In this document: positions 35,201-46,988 of the stretch, in pieces | Position numbering within the stretch: the first letter of the stretch is position 1 | Layout: every line of letters starts with the position of its first letter | From: Neurospora tetrasperma FGSC 2508 | Lineage: Eukaryota; Ascomycota; Sordariomycetes; Sordariales; Sordariaceae | NCBI RefSeq assembly: GCF_000213175.1 | Contig: NW_009799104.1 | Coordinates: 1,022,205 to 1,086,204, forward strand | Direction of reading: 5' to 3' | Length of the DNA stretch: 64,000 bases | Made by a program: the position numbers and the translations under genes | Notes under the pieces: generated by a model | Seen by the model: only the letters and a program-made list of their open reading frames with translations | The model's database searches: none | What the model was told of the DNA's origin: nothing

Positions 35201-38200
35201 ATTACTACGAAATGCTTGCATCGACGATATCGCACACGAAGTAGCATCATCGAGCAAGACATTATACATAGGTAGGTAGGTACCTAAAGATACACCGATC
35301 TAAATTCGGTTTGTGGTATTAGGCACGATACACTGGGTATCACCTACTTTTACTCGAGCGACACCAACCAAGTATGCCATCTCAAAAGCGCAAAACGAAA
35401 CACGGGTCCGACCTCGACTGACTCGGCAGACCGGGCCCCGGACATGACATCGGCGCTAACATGCAGGAGCGGGGCGGGGCCGGCGCCGGGTGGATCCCTG
35501 GTTGGTCGGATCAGGTACCGTATCTGGCCCGGCGCCCTGACCTAACTAACCACAGCTTAAAAATATATCGGACATCTGGGGGCCACTTACAAAGTTACAG
35601 CCCTTTCAAGCGCATCAGACAGGCCGCGAATACCAGATTGAACATCACTGGCTGGGAGTCCTCCAACTTCATGTAGGAGTATGCATATGGAATTCTAACC
35701 CGCCATCTTGTTAAGCAGCGAACCATTCAGCCAATCACCGCTTTTCGCTTGACTAACAACAGTAACAGACGGCCGGGATCTAAACGCCGTCCGGTAATTG
35801 CACTTACCAAATAGGGGATCCTAACCGCTCTTTACCGCGCGCGTTTGTTTACTTGCGGCTACACTACTTACCATCCAGTCGACTGAAAGTAAGTAGTACA
35901 TGCTATAACGAAGGCGCAAGACGTTGGGATTGGGGGCAGCCTGGAATGTGAGAAATTTGGAAGGAGAAACACTTTGATTTTTTTTTATTTTCCCTTTTTC
36001 CTCTCTTGGAGAGTTTAAGTCTTCGAGTAGAAAAGTACTCTGAAGATCCTTGCTCGGATTAGATGGACAGTTAGACACTGCAGTACAGGTTGGCGACGGC
36101 GATGGTGAGGCATCATGATGAGATGCAAGTTTTGCCTACATGGGATTCTGAGAAGTTGGTATCTACCCTGCATCTACTTTGTTAGGGCTGAGGGCGGTCC
36201 GCAAGGGAACTTCTTGGTGGTTTCTATTTCCACCCCGGTCCATTCAAACAGAATGAGGATTGCAGTTGGAGTTTAGCGGAGCCAACAACGTGGTTGCGAG
36301 CGAGATCTGATCCTTCAAAGACCTGGACTGACCCCACGGTAATAGCTGTCACGATCTCGGAGATACTAAGTACCTCTACTGCAGACGGTTGCAAGCGTTT
36401 ATCAGACGGAGCTCGAGTTGCGGCCAGGGTGCTCTAAATATGGTAAACCAATTTCCTTTCTCACCTCACCCTCGCGAGCCCGGGACCGTTGGGACGAGAT
36501 GCCACCACCGACACCGTTGGGATCGCTGCAGTGTTTAATTCTACGGTTGGAGTGGGCCAACGATCAGTAAGTAAACGATGGACGGCTTATCTGGCCGGAC
36601 GGGCTAGAAATAGCAGCAGAGTGGCATGCCCACGTTGGTTTGTGGCGCTATGTGGATCGATGCTTCAAGGTTTATTATCCAAGAGGAATCACTTTTGGGA
36701 CCGAGTGCAGTAAATAAATGATAGTAAGGTAAGTAGAGGTAGTGCATGGAACTGAAGAACTTGGATGCAGCGCAGGCAGTGTGTCCAGTACTACTTCGTT
36801 CTGAGGTATCATCTTGAATCCTCAACTGTCAGAACTGACGGACTACTTAATCAGTTTGGATACATCTACTGTACGGTGGCTTACCTCTACCCAAGCTCGC
36901 TGCCGAAATCGTGCAGTACGAGGCACTGCCAGATTCATGATAGTACTTACACTGCAGTGCTCGGTGGTACCTAGAAGTACACCTACCTTACAGGCACTGC
37001 ACGGCATGGAAATGGGTGGAGGACTCTGCAAGTCACGGTTGAAAAATCGTGAGTCTCAGCTTGCCATTGGAGCCGCGGACCAAAGAAACTCAGGATGGAA
37101 AGTCCGGTCAACTTGCGTGCAGTGCTCAACGAACCGCGGCCAAGAAAGGACCGAGTACCATATCGGGACAAGCTGTCAAGAGTGCAGTGGTAGTCGATGG
37201 ATCAGATTATCTATGGGAAATTTTGATGGCACTAACAAAGGCGCTGGCCGGGGTACTTCATCTTCAAGTTCCGTCAGTTTGTTGAGCTCATCTCTTGACG
37301 GAGTTGGACGTCCGTCGCTGCCTTCCTGGACTAACTGACAGCGAAAGACTGGCGGCAGTGACGTCTGCAGCTGAAGGTCGATATTGTGGAACGGACTTGA
37401 AGTTGGAAGGTGTCACCGGCTCAAGCGTTGAATGTTGCGTGTGCCTGTTCCACTGCAGTCACGGTCCCAGTAAGGTACCTCTAAACGGTCAAGACATTGT
37501 GCGATATGACTTTGGTTCACAGCGCTCAATCGCTTGATTAGTTCATTTACTATTAAATTGTGATCAGATTAATACAACCTGACCAACAACAAATCTCGTC
37601 CCCCGCTGGACTACGCCGCAGACACCTTTGCTTTGCGGCCTTGGCTCTTTTGAGCACTCAGGCACTGCATCTCAGGACTTGCCGCTCTTGCAGTGCAGTG
37701 TGGTGAATGCAGTACAGTACCAGATTGAGGAAGGCGCACTTCACAAAAGAAGAATTCTCCACGTTCACCGTGAATGTTCATTCGTTGATCAACCAACAGA
37801 CACCGAGATCGTGATCGTGATGGCTTCTTAGAGGTATTATCGGCGAGTTGAGGTGCAATGGTTGAAACGAACTTCGTTCACTTGTACTTTAGAGGTACAA
37901 TTGAATTGAGACGGTAAACCAAAGGGCCACACGACAATTCATGTATCGAAGGCTTGCCTGTGACAACCTTGAGTCTTGAACCTCAGACACCCAATCAACG
38001 AAAAGTCCAGCCATCTGTAACTCCGGCGTACCAGCTTCATTTCTTCCTCTTGTACCGCCATGTTTCGAATTCATCACCTCCAAATTACAGATTGGGCAGA
38101 TCGAGCATAGGGGTACCCCAATTCCCCAGTCCAATCATCGAAGATGGCCAAAGGGAGATTACTCGGGAAATTGGTATTCAGTTCTCAACCATCTTCGTGT

Positions 38201-41200
38201 TACACCATTGCCAGTGTGTGTCACGGCAACAGAACCCGCCCCATGTGCTCAGTCGGTTTTACTTGATGCACTGCATGTCAGGAGCTACATATGATACATG
38301 AACAGACACTGGCAAGCCCGTTGATATCTATTTCCTTAAATCGATGAAACGCCGTGGCGTGTGGTAAGTAACGGGCTGGCTGGCTGGCTGATGCTCGAAG
38401 CGGTGAAGAGTGAGGCTCAAATGGGCTGGCTGAGAAGTTAGTGACCTTTGCGTTATTGCAGAGTGACTGCTTTACCTACCTACCTAACTGATACCAATGG
38501 AGGAGGTTCAAGGGAAAAATATGTTCCTGATTTGCGTTTCGGTAAATGATCCCCATCAACAACATGTGCGCTGATCTGTGGTAGAACAGGGGAAAGTGAA
38601 AGAGATAAGAAAAATCCAAATGAAATCTGGAAGGGACAGAAATTTTGTTTGGGGGGGCCAGTATAGTTGTGTTTTACCTCCACGTTGGTCATCGAGGTTT
38701 GCTTTCGTTCAGTGACCAGGTATCATCATTGATGTTGCAACGGCATGCACAGGGGGGGGCCAAAGTGTCATCTGGATTTTGTGCTTGAGAGGACTCACCA
38801 CCCTTTTTACTAGCTTTCGTTTGCCCATGAACTTGAAGCCGACTTTAAGTGCAAAAGAGAGGAGAAAGAAACACACCCAGCCATCCTTTCTGTCATGCTG
38901 TGTTCCAGGACACTTCTCTATTCTGACCTCGCAGTCAATGGTTGAAAAGAACCGAAACGTCAATGCACGGCGTAGTTACGCTCGCATTTCTTTCGAGATT
39001 TCTTCATAGGTACCCCTTCTGTTATAGGGTCACTGTAATCAAGCTCTGCGTATAAACTTTGTCGTTGGGGTTGACTCTGTCGTTCGGTTGAGGCCGCAGG
39101 CACTCCGTTCTACTCAAATCACCGACTATAGGATTGACTGCGTCAAGATGCTACCTAGTAACCGTGACTGTAAGGGGTGCAGCACAGTTGACAAAGATAA
39201 TGACTGCCCACTAGAAGAATCGAGGAGGTTCCTAAAAGAGAAGAACAGAGAAAGAGGCGCCCGCAGTACAGACCTCGACATGCAAGGCCGGTGATGCGGC
39301 TCTCAGAAGAGGGGATACACAGCGTGCTTCGAGATAATTAAGCAGCGCCGCGCCAACAAGTCCAGATGCTGTGGTTATAGTTGATGTTAACTTTGGATTT
39401 TCCCTCGCCGCAAGCCATTTAGTTGTCCAAATTGCCGTTTTCAGGAAGATTGCCGCAGACGACCAGCAATTCTCATCGTGGAAATCTAGGCCACTATTAA
39501 CAGAACGTCGATTACCGTGGCTAGCCCACTCAACCAAGAATTGGGTATTTACCAGACTGTTGACGTTGGGGCTTAAGGTCTGTTAAGAAACGGCAGTTGG
39601 CTCCTGGATCGGGGCCGACATAAGAGAAGTTGGAGGCCATAGGGTGATTGATGATGACTGGGAGGTGGTGCAGAATAAGTTTGAGCCAAGTTGCTTACAC
39701 CGGAGTTAACGCGTTGGTCAAGACGGTAAGCAGCAAGGTCGGTCTCGCTCGAGGATCAATCTTGTAGGTTACAGGAATTTCGGCGGGGTAAAAGAGAGCA
39801 TATGTAGCAACACCAGGGGCAGTCTCGGGGGCCAGAGAAGAGGGACGGCGGTAAGCTTGAAGGCCGCGATGGCAGTGAGGACTGAGGTAATCTGCATGGT
39901 CATGAATGACTTTGTGTGCTTGGGGTAGGTGAGAGGCCTGGACGTCAAGAAACTGGAGGAACGCAGTGAAAAGACTCTGTGAAGTTGGCTTGAGAGATGA
40001 GGAACGGAAGATGATTAGGTTGTGAGGATTCGCGCTCTTATATTCAATTTGTGATACACTGAACCAGATCAAGTGTCGATAGGACTTCTTGACGAGACAT
40101 TTCCTCTTTCTCATCAACATACTTGCCGAACGGGAATTTCGTATTGGTGGCAAGCAAGATTGGCGGTCGCCATCAGAATAAAGTTCATGTATTGCCATTT
40201 TGCAGGCAGTTTGAACGCAGAATCCGATAACGAATGCAGTCCTTAGTATACTATCCACAGCATCTTGTATCAGCTCGAAATAGCAGGAGGACAAAGTCTT
40301 TGCATGAAGGTAGGATCATCAGTCTTCTGATCAAATAGGCCAATCCGGTCAGTTAAATCATACGGGCCTCGGAGTGAGTAGGTTGACAGCAACAGCAGAT
40401 TCGTACATGATTCTATGTCAATATCAAAGGCGTTCTTCGACCTAATAGTATGGACAGCATCGCAAGATTTGTTCCTGCAAATAGTCCAGTTGCTTATGTC
40501 GTTCGGCATAGGTCTTGGGCTTCAAAGGCCTTTCTCAAAGTCCCATCATGGATTCACTCAAGCGAAGCGTCCCGCTCTGCCTCACTGCAGCCTGCTCGTG
40601 GACTTACTTGAGGTACTATAGTCGATACCAAGTTCCTACCTAACATTGATGTTGACATGAGTACCGAGCATCGCAACATCAAGCCCTTCCTCTCAAGTTC
40701 GACACCTCCAACGTGAACCCTCTCCACCGCATCACCGAATGTGTCACAAACTGATATCTCGCCATAAATTAGCAGTGACCGCCATAGCTCTGTCCCCAAG
40801 AATTCTTAAGAGCACCACCCCACCCGCTGGGAGCGCGAACTCCTTTCCTCCTGTTCTGAGGGATAATGAGCGTGTTGTCGTACCAAGGTACACTGAAATA
40901 CCCAGGGCTGTGTATTATTCTTGCTTCCAAATCGACCAATTACCTATGACCTTTCGTTGATCATGCACGATTATCGTCGAACGAATCCGTCCTCCGCTGT
41001 CAGCCTTCTCCAAGCCAAATATGTAAGTACGTTTAAGATACGATGGCAGATGCCAGTCCCCCGATTGGCGAGAAAACTCCTGTTACCTGTTCGTGTTGAA
41101 TAGAGACTGTTAAACAGGCAAAAAAGGTACGACCCCGATGGAGTGTCTGGATGCCACACCACGCAACACCACGGTTGAGATATTGGGACTAGGTAGAGCT

Positions 41201-42029
41201 TCAGTGAGTGCATTGCAGGTATATAGCCTCCCTATGACGCCTGATCTGGCTTGTTGAGTGGTTCCCAATCCACTGATGTGATGCCCTTTGATATCCGAGA
41301 TGTTGGGGGGGCATTTAACGCGGTGGTGTGAGCGCTTGTCAGAAAGAGAGACAGCCAAGAAGGCAACATGAGAAATCGATCAATGGCAACATAAAACAGA
41401 GCAGGGAGAAAGAAATGGAGCACATGAAAGATGAAGGCATAGCCGACATCACTTCGCATCCCCAAACGAAGGATCGGTGTTTGGAAAAGGGGGGTATGTA
41501 CATGCGCGATCTATTGGAACAATGTCTTGCGCCTTTTCCCTCCCTGTGTACAGTACACTTCACACCACAACTCCCTAATATGCACCAGGGCTAACAGAAA
41601 GCCCCATCCCTTGAATGCCATTTGCTCTTCCAGATAACACCGAATCGTGTAATACAGAACTCCATTCCAATGTAATTCCTTTACCCATGACCCCTTTGAA
41701 CGCTGTTCCCTAAAAACACAACCCTACATACAACAAAATGTAGGTATGGGGAATTTGATGTGTCGAATATCATGTTTCCGAGTATCCTGAAAGCAAAATG
41801 GGATGCTATGATATGCTTCAGGTGTGATGATGACAGTTTGTTTCTGTCACCGTTTCGGTGTGTCGACCTCACTCGCTACTGGTAGAATCACAAAGTCTGT
41901 ATACCCTTGCGACGAACTGCCCACTTTGAGGTCACCGAGATCCAACCGAACCTAAGCAGCCGGCTGCAAAGCTTGGACAGTCGATTTGCTATTGTCATGA
42001 CGCTCCTCCATTGACCTTGGCGAACGCCC
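29269..42029. other. 12.8-kb tract without a recognised gene
   Basis: This is upstream of the cyclin gene and downstream of CDK1, both on the minus strand. Frames over 100 codons exist (e.g. 31355-31822 minus, 34468-35007 plus, 39695-40294 minus), but none shows a domain I recognise. A pyrimidine repeat, (TCC)11, lies at 32131-32163. Many short palindromes of the CTGCAGTG/ACTGCAGT type cluster at about 36075-37720. GGTACCT motifs recur at about 35270, 36965, 37474 and 39006. A minus-strand piece at 39232-39537 weakly resembles the N-terminal membrane region of fungal ABC-C transporters. Part near 29300-30400 may be the 5' UTR of the cyclin gene. Confidence 0.4.
32131..32163. repeat. (TCC)11 trinucleotide repeat
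   Basis: Eleven uninterrupted copies lie in non-coding DNA inside the long gene-poor tract. Confidence 0.9.
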
Positions 42030-43182
42030 CTAGGCGTATCTGCTGCTGTCGCGATATTTGCTCTTTGGCTTGGGGTTGTAGTCCTCAAAGTAAGGGTGGT
42101 TGCACGCTGCCTTGGCAGAGATTCGGCCAGCAGGATCGTAGACAAGCATGGATTCAAGTAGCTCAAGACCGACATCGTCAAGATTTTGGCAAAGTGGTAC
42201 GTTGTAGTCGCGTACCCACTTGGGGAAAGATGCCTTGAAGTCGGGATAGGAGGTGACGCCGGGCCAGATGTCCTCAGTAGGGGTTCCAAGCAGACTATTT
42301 GGAGGAAAAGAAGTCAGTATGGCACACTAAGGGAGAAGCGGAGAGGTGACAAGGGAAGGTAACTGCATAAACGTACCGGAAGATCTTGAAGATCTCGTCA
42401 ATTTCCGAATCACCAGGGAACAAGGGCTTGCGTGTGCACATTTCGGCAAAGATGCAACCAACGGACCACATATCGACACCGGTCGAGTACTGACGACCAC
42501 CCAGCAGAATTTCGGGCGCACGGTACCACAATGTGACGACCTCGTGGGTATAAGTACGGAGTGGAACACCAAAGGCGCGGGCGAGACCGAAATCTGCTAG
42601 CTTCAAGTTGCCGTCGCGGTCGATGAGCAGGTTCTGGGGCTTGAGATCGCGGTGTAGGACACGGTGGCTGTGGCAGTATCGGACGCCCTCGCAAAGCTGG
42701 CTCATGAACTTCTTGATGATATCCTCGCCCAGTCCCAAATTGTGCAGTCCGGCGCCCGTACCTTCGGGAAGGGCCTTGCCCCTACCACCGTCGCTGACAG
42801 GAAGGGCCTCCATGTACTTCTTCAGATCAAGATCGAGGAATTCGAAGACGAGATACAGCTTATGGCCTTGACCGCCGTCGGCATGGACAATGTTGAGGAG
42901 GCGCACAATGTTGGGGTCGCGCATCTCCTTGAGCAGCGAGATCTCGCGGATGGCGGTGGAGGGGACGCCCTCATCTTCGGCTTCGAGACGGATCTTCTTG
43001 AGGGCGACAATGCGCCCGCTGTTGGCCAAGTCGCGGGCCTTGTAGACGACACCATACGTTCCTATGCGGAAGGGGGGATGTCAGTACGGGACATGGAAGG
43101 AAGAGAGCCAAGGTGGAGGGGTAGAAGAAGAAGGGGATGTTGTACCCTCGCCAATCTTTTCTAGCTTCTGATAGTTCTCCAT
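42030..43182 (-). CDS. cdc2: Cyclin-dependent kinase 1 (Cdc2/Cdc28)
   Basis: Three exons on the minus strand (43182-43146, 43061-42377, 42294-42030) join to 328 aa. This is the master cell-cycle Ser/Thr kinase driving G1/S and G2/M with cyclins. The features are diagnostic: GEGTYGVVY glycine loop with the inhibitory sites T14 and Y15, the PSTAIRE helix at residues 46-52, HRDLKPQN with catalytic D151, DFG at D169, and the activation-loop site T184 in [14 protein letters not shown]. The [18 protein letters not shown] segment spans intron 2. Compared with yeast or human CDK1 there is an insertion at about residues 98-122 ([16 protein letters not shown]...) that I recall as usual in filamentous ascomycetes. 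The C-terminus is extended past HPYFEDY by a basic tail ending SSRYA. Intron 1 interrupts the glycine loop. It is divergent from the ALKBH1-like gene. Confidence 0.97.
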
Positions 43183-44535
43183 GGTTGCTCTGTTACCCGT
43201 CCAGGCCGCTATACTGAAATGGGTGGTTTGAAAGTCCTTGGAGGAAAAGAATTGACCTTGACTGGAGTCGTAGAACTACTAGTCGGGGTGGTGCCTGGTG
43301 ATCGTGGTCGTCGTGGTGGGGGACGATTACGACGAACGATGTTGTACCTAGCGCTGAAGCACAGTGATGGAAAAGCCCAGAACGAAGCGTGGGGCGGCGG
43401 CGGATGGAGAAAGTGACCGCCGTCGAAGGGTCGCTTTCTTGAGATTGATCCTTGGAGAGTCAAAGTCCAGCCAAGGATAGGTGGTGTCCAAAGGGAGCGT
43501 AGTGGCGGATTGGTAAACAAAAACGAAAAAAAGGTGGAATCGTCCGTCGTTGCCGTCAAAAGGCTACAGTACTACCGTAAATACTTTGTTTTGGTGTTGA
43601 CTTTTGGTCGTGATGATGGTGCCGTGAATGTCGACGGGTCGTCCTGGGCGGAGGGCTGAATGCGAAAGGCCGCTGATGGAAAGGCAATATGATGCAGCGA
43701 GCGATGTAATTGTCGTCCGTTGTTCCTGCAACTTCTTGATACTAGTAAGGGACCGTGACGGTGAAGGGACAGAAATTAAAGGAAGGAGAGGCGGTGGGCG
43801 TGCAAGTCGAGGTTGTGAAGTTGTGGTTGTCGTTCGAGTGTCGGATTTAGAGGACAGTCCAGGGGGTGGTCCGCTGTAATAGGTGCAGTAGGTTTTATTC
43901 TAGACGGGCGTCCGGGTGGTTGGAGACAGGACGATTACGTCTACTTGGCGCCTGCAACGGAAATCCGTGTCAACACAAAAAGCGCGGACCGCGACGGCAC
44001 CCTGGAAACCACTGGATGGACGGACTGCAAGGGAGGAATGAACGCGTCCAAAAATGCCCGCTTTCCTGGTCGGTACTCCGAGGTAAAGGTAGGTAGGTAA
44101 ACTTTCAAGCAACCTACCTAGGTACATATGTACCTCTACCTTGTTCTCGCAAGTACCATAACAACACACAATGCCGGGAGCCCGTCTGTCCCCTCGGTGC
44201 CGGTGTACTTGTATCCGACAGCCCACCAAGATGGGGTAGAGTAGCCACGACCTCTGTTGACTACCCCTGACTTGTGGCGCCATTCAGAAGCTCCAGCCAT
44301 TCAGACGCCCAGCCTCAGCTCGACGCCCACACATCAATCCATCTCGACCATCCGTCCCGTCTGAAGCTTCACTCAAGTCCCCACAATTTCATCTCACGAT
44401 ACTTACCTACTCCAAATCCGCAACGTCACACGAGGACTCGGAAGGAGTCAACTTGTATACTTATATCCATTTCTTCGGTTACTTTTCTATCTTCTTTTTG
44501 GATATCTCGCTCAAAAGAACTTCCCGACTTTCAAG
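43183..44535. promoter_or_regulatory. Divergent promoter region of CDK1 and ALKBH1-like genes
   Basis: 1.35 kb separates the two start codons. It has a cluster of TAGGTA/ACCTACC palindromic motifs at about 44086-44145 and a CT-rich tract at about 44290-44530 leading into the ALKBH1-like gene. No extra gene is seen. Confidence 0.5.
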
Positions 44536-45671
44536 ATGATGGGTGGACACCATGACCTGGATGCGCACGAGCAGCCGTCGGATGAGCTGCGGCTCAAGTG
44601 GAAGTCGTTCGCCAAAGTCGACCAGAAAATCGTCATGAACAGCCCCGAGATCGATGACTTGCGCAGTCCCGGAAAAGCCCCCGAGTTTGTGCTCGCTGGC
44701 TCCATTCCTACCGAAACCTTGAACAAGTCCTTCAGCCATATCTGCCCCGAGGACTCACCAGAGTTCCGCACAGACAAGGACGCCCCCATCTATTACCATC
44801 CTCTCTTGCCTGGTGAACTCAAAATCCTGGACCCCTCTTCCTCACGAATCTTTGCTGACCAACCCCAAAAGGTCTCTTGATTCTCCCAAATCTCATTCCT
44901 CCCGAGGTCCAAAAGACGCTCCTGCGCAACATCATCCACCGCGATCTTAACCAACCCCATCACCAGACCAACATGCATCTCCATTTCAAGCTCCCCTACC
45001 CACCCGTGGATCCCGAAACAGGCCTTCAGGAATCCTTCTTCTCCTACCCTCCAGATTCCGAGACTTGTTTTGAGCCAAAGGACCCTTCTGTACACAAGCC
45101 TCTCACTTTTCAGCAAGTCTTCAACCGCAAGCTACACTGGGTCACCCTGGGTGGACAGTATGACTGGACGAATCGCGTTTACCCGGGCGAGCTGCCCCCC
45201 GAGTTTCCCAAAGACATTGCCGGCCTTTTGGAGACCCTCTTTCCTGAGACTCTGGCCCAAGCGGCCATTGTAAACTTCTACACCCCCGGCGATACCATGA
45301 TGATGCACCGCGATGTGTCAGAAGAGACCGACAAAGGCCTGATCAGCTTGAGTATAGGCTGTGATTCGCTCTTCATGATTTGCCCCGAGGACTGGGGCAA
45401 GGTGTCGGAAGAGGAAAAGCAAAAGGGATCCGCAGAAAGTGAAAGTGGCAAGAGCGACAAGAAGTTCTTGCTGCTAAGGCTACGGTCCGGCGATATCATT
45501 TACATGACCAAGGAGTCCAGGTTTGCCTGGCATGGTGTGCCCAAAATCTTCAAGGGCACCTGTCCCGAGTGGCTGGAGGATTGGCCCGCGGAAGATGGAA
45601 AGTATGAGGCTTGGAGGGGCTGGATGAAGAACAAGCGCATCAATATCAATGTTAGGCAGATGAGGGACTGA
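44536..45671 (+). CDS. ALKBH1-like AlkB-family dioxygenase
   Basis: Two exons (44536-44812, 44872-45671) join to 358 aa; the 59-bp intron removes an in-frame stop and yields LLPGLLILPNLI. AlkB proteins are Fe(II)/2-oxoglutarate oxygenases that demethylate nucleic acids; ALKBH1 types act on DNA or tRNA. The catalytic set is complete: MMMHRDVSEE (H238, D240), FAWHGVPKIF (H313) and the 2-oxoglutarate-binding RININVRQ (R348, R354). Upstream LHWVTLGGQYDWTNRVY and AIVNFYTPGDT match the family's substrate-side region. An acidic/Ser-rich insert (about 268-290) separates the iron-binding segments. No signal peptide is seen. A separate Met at residue 2 makes the first codon uncertain by one. S. pombe and human ALKBH1 homologues are the nearest relatives I can name; exact substrate is unknown. 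Confidence 0.93.
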
Positions 45672-46988
45672 GCCGAATAACGCCACTATCTTCAGCCACG
45701 GGCATGTTCAGTCAACAGAATGCCAAGTGGACAAAGGCTGTCATAGAGCCATGGCCGTCACCATCCCATTGTAAATTGTCTGTGTCTCGTTCTCCAGGAC
45801 ACAGTTGTTTCTCCCTTTTACCACTCGGCCATTAGAGTTTTCCTGAGACCGGTTTTACTGCCCATACCTTGAAACCATGAACAACAGCTCGTGGTTGTAA
45901 TGACAAGCGTCCATGACTAGAGGTTGTGTGTGCTCGCTTATCGCATTTGTCCACTTATGTAATTTGTCATCATCACGAACATATCAACATGTCACGCGGC
46001 AGAGATCTGGGGATTTCCCCATCATCAAGGTTGATTCTGGTTTTGCTATGAGGTACAACACATGCTCGATGAAGCGGCTGGCGCAATGCGCACTCGGCGA
46101 ACATAAGGGCTTGGGCGACGGATTCGATCATCGTCCTTGATATGCTTGACGAACTCGTTTCAGACAGCAGCACCGGTTATCAAGTGGTATGTTAGGGTGA
46201 CTGTCGCTTGGGCACTATCATATATCATTCTACCTGAGGCATTCCGTCTCAGAAACTACGGTCGTTTCACTTGCTACTTTGTTAGTTCAAATGGTTTGCA
46301 TCATATCCAGGCCTGGAAAAATATCATATCTTCATCTCACATAAAGCTTGCCAACTCTGTGCCGGTCCCATGTTTTCTTTTGTGAATACATGCGCTTGTC
46401 GACATCATATGTTTGAAAGCAAGACATGATTGCTAACTCCCCCATGATACGATCCCCCCTATGCAGCACATGCCAGAGTAGATACTAGCCATCTCTTTGT
46501 CTTTGGGACAGAGCTCGGCTGTTTAGCAGGGTTCTAGTCCCTGTGGCTGTGAATTCCCGTCTTGTTCACTGAACAGTCTTGTCAATGCTGTCATTTTCTT
46601 TGTTTCGACGCGGGAACGCCGGGTTCATGTATCCGTAGGAACAGAAAAGAACACCTGCGCTGTTACGAGTGTCAGGAACTGAACAGTGAGGATGTATTTC
46701 GAACAATTTTCTCTTTCAGAGCACAGCTCAAGCATTCATGACGTTAGTCGCCGCTGTCTCACATCCACGATCAAGCCAAAACAGCTCTCTTTGATTGCTT
46801 ACCTCCGTCTCATGATGACGACCAAGCCGTATGATATATAAGTATTCTAGGTGATAGCTCATCTTGACTTTCGACAACACATCAAGCAATCTCCGAAGCA
46901 TTAAAAGCTACACAACAGCAACCTCACACAAATACAGCAACAACAAGCTTCACATCAGCAACTTTACAACAACGATAACAACTTGACA
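45672..46988. promoter_or_regulatory. Intergenic region with promoter of the 46989 gene
   Basis: The first part should hold the 3' UTR of the ALKBH1-like gene. The last 150 bp carry a good TATA box and a CAACA-rich leader for the next gene. No other gene is recognised. Confidence 0.5.
46835..46842 (+). promoter_or_regulatory. TATA box (TATATAAG)
   Basis: TATATAAG lies 147 bp ahead of the ATG at 46989, followed by a CA/AAC-rich untranslated leader typical of strongly expressed fungal genes. Confidence 0.65.

Noticed and set aside
39695-40294. 199-codon minus-strand frame in the long gene-free tract
   Set aside because: No recognisable domain, no leader or TATA features; length is possible by chance in 12.8 kb.
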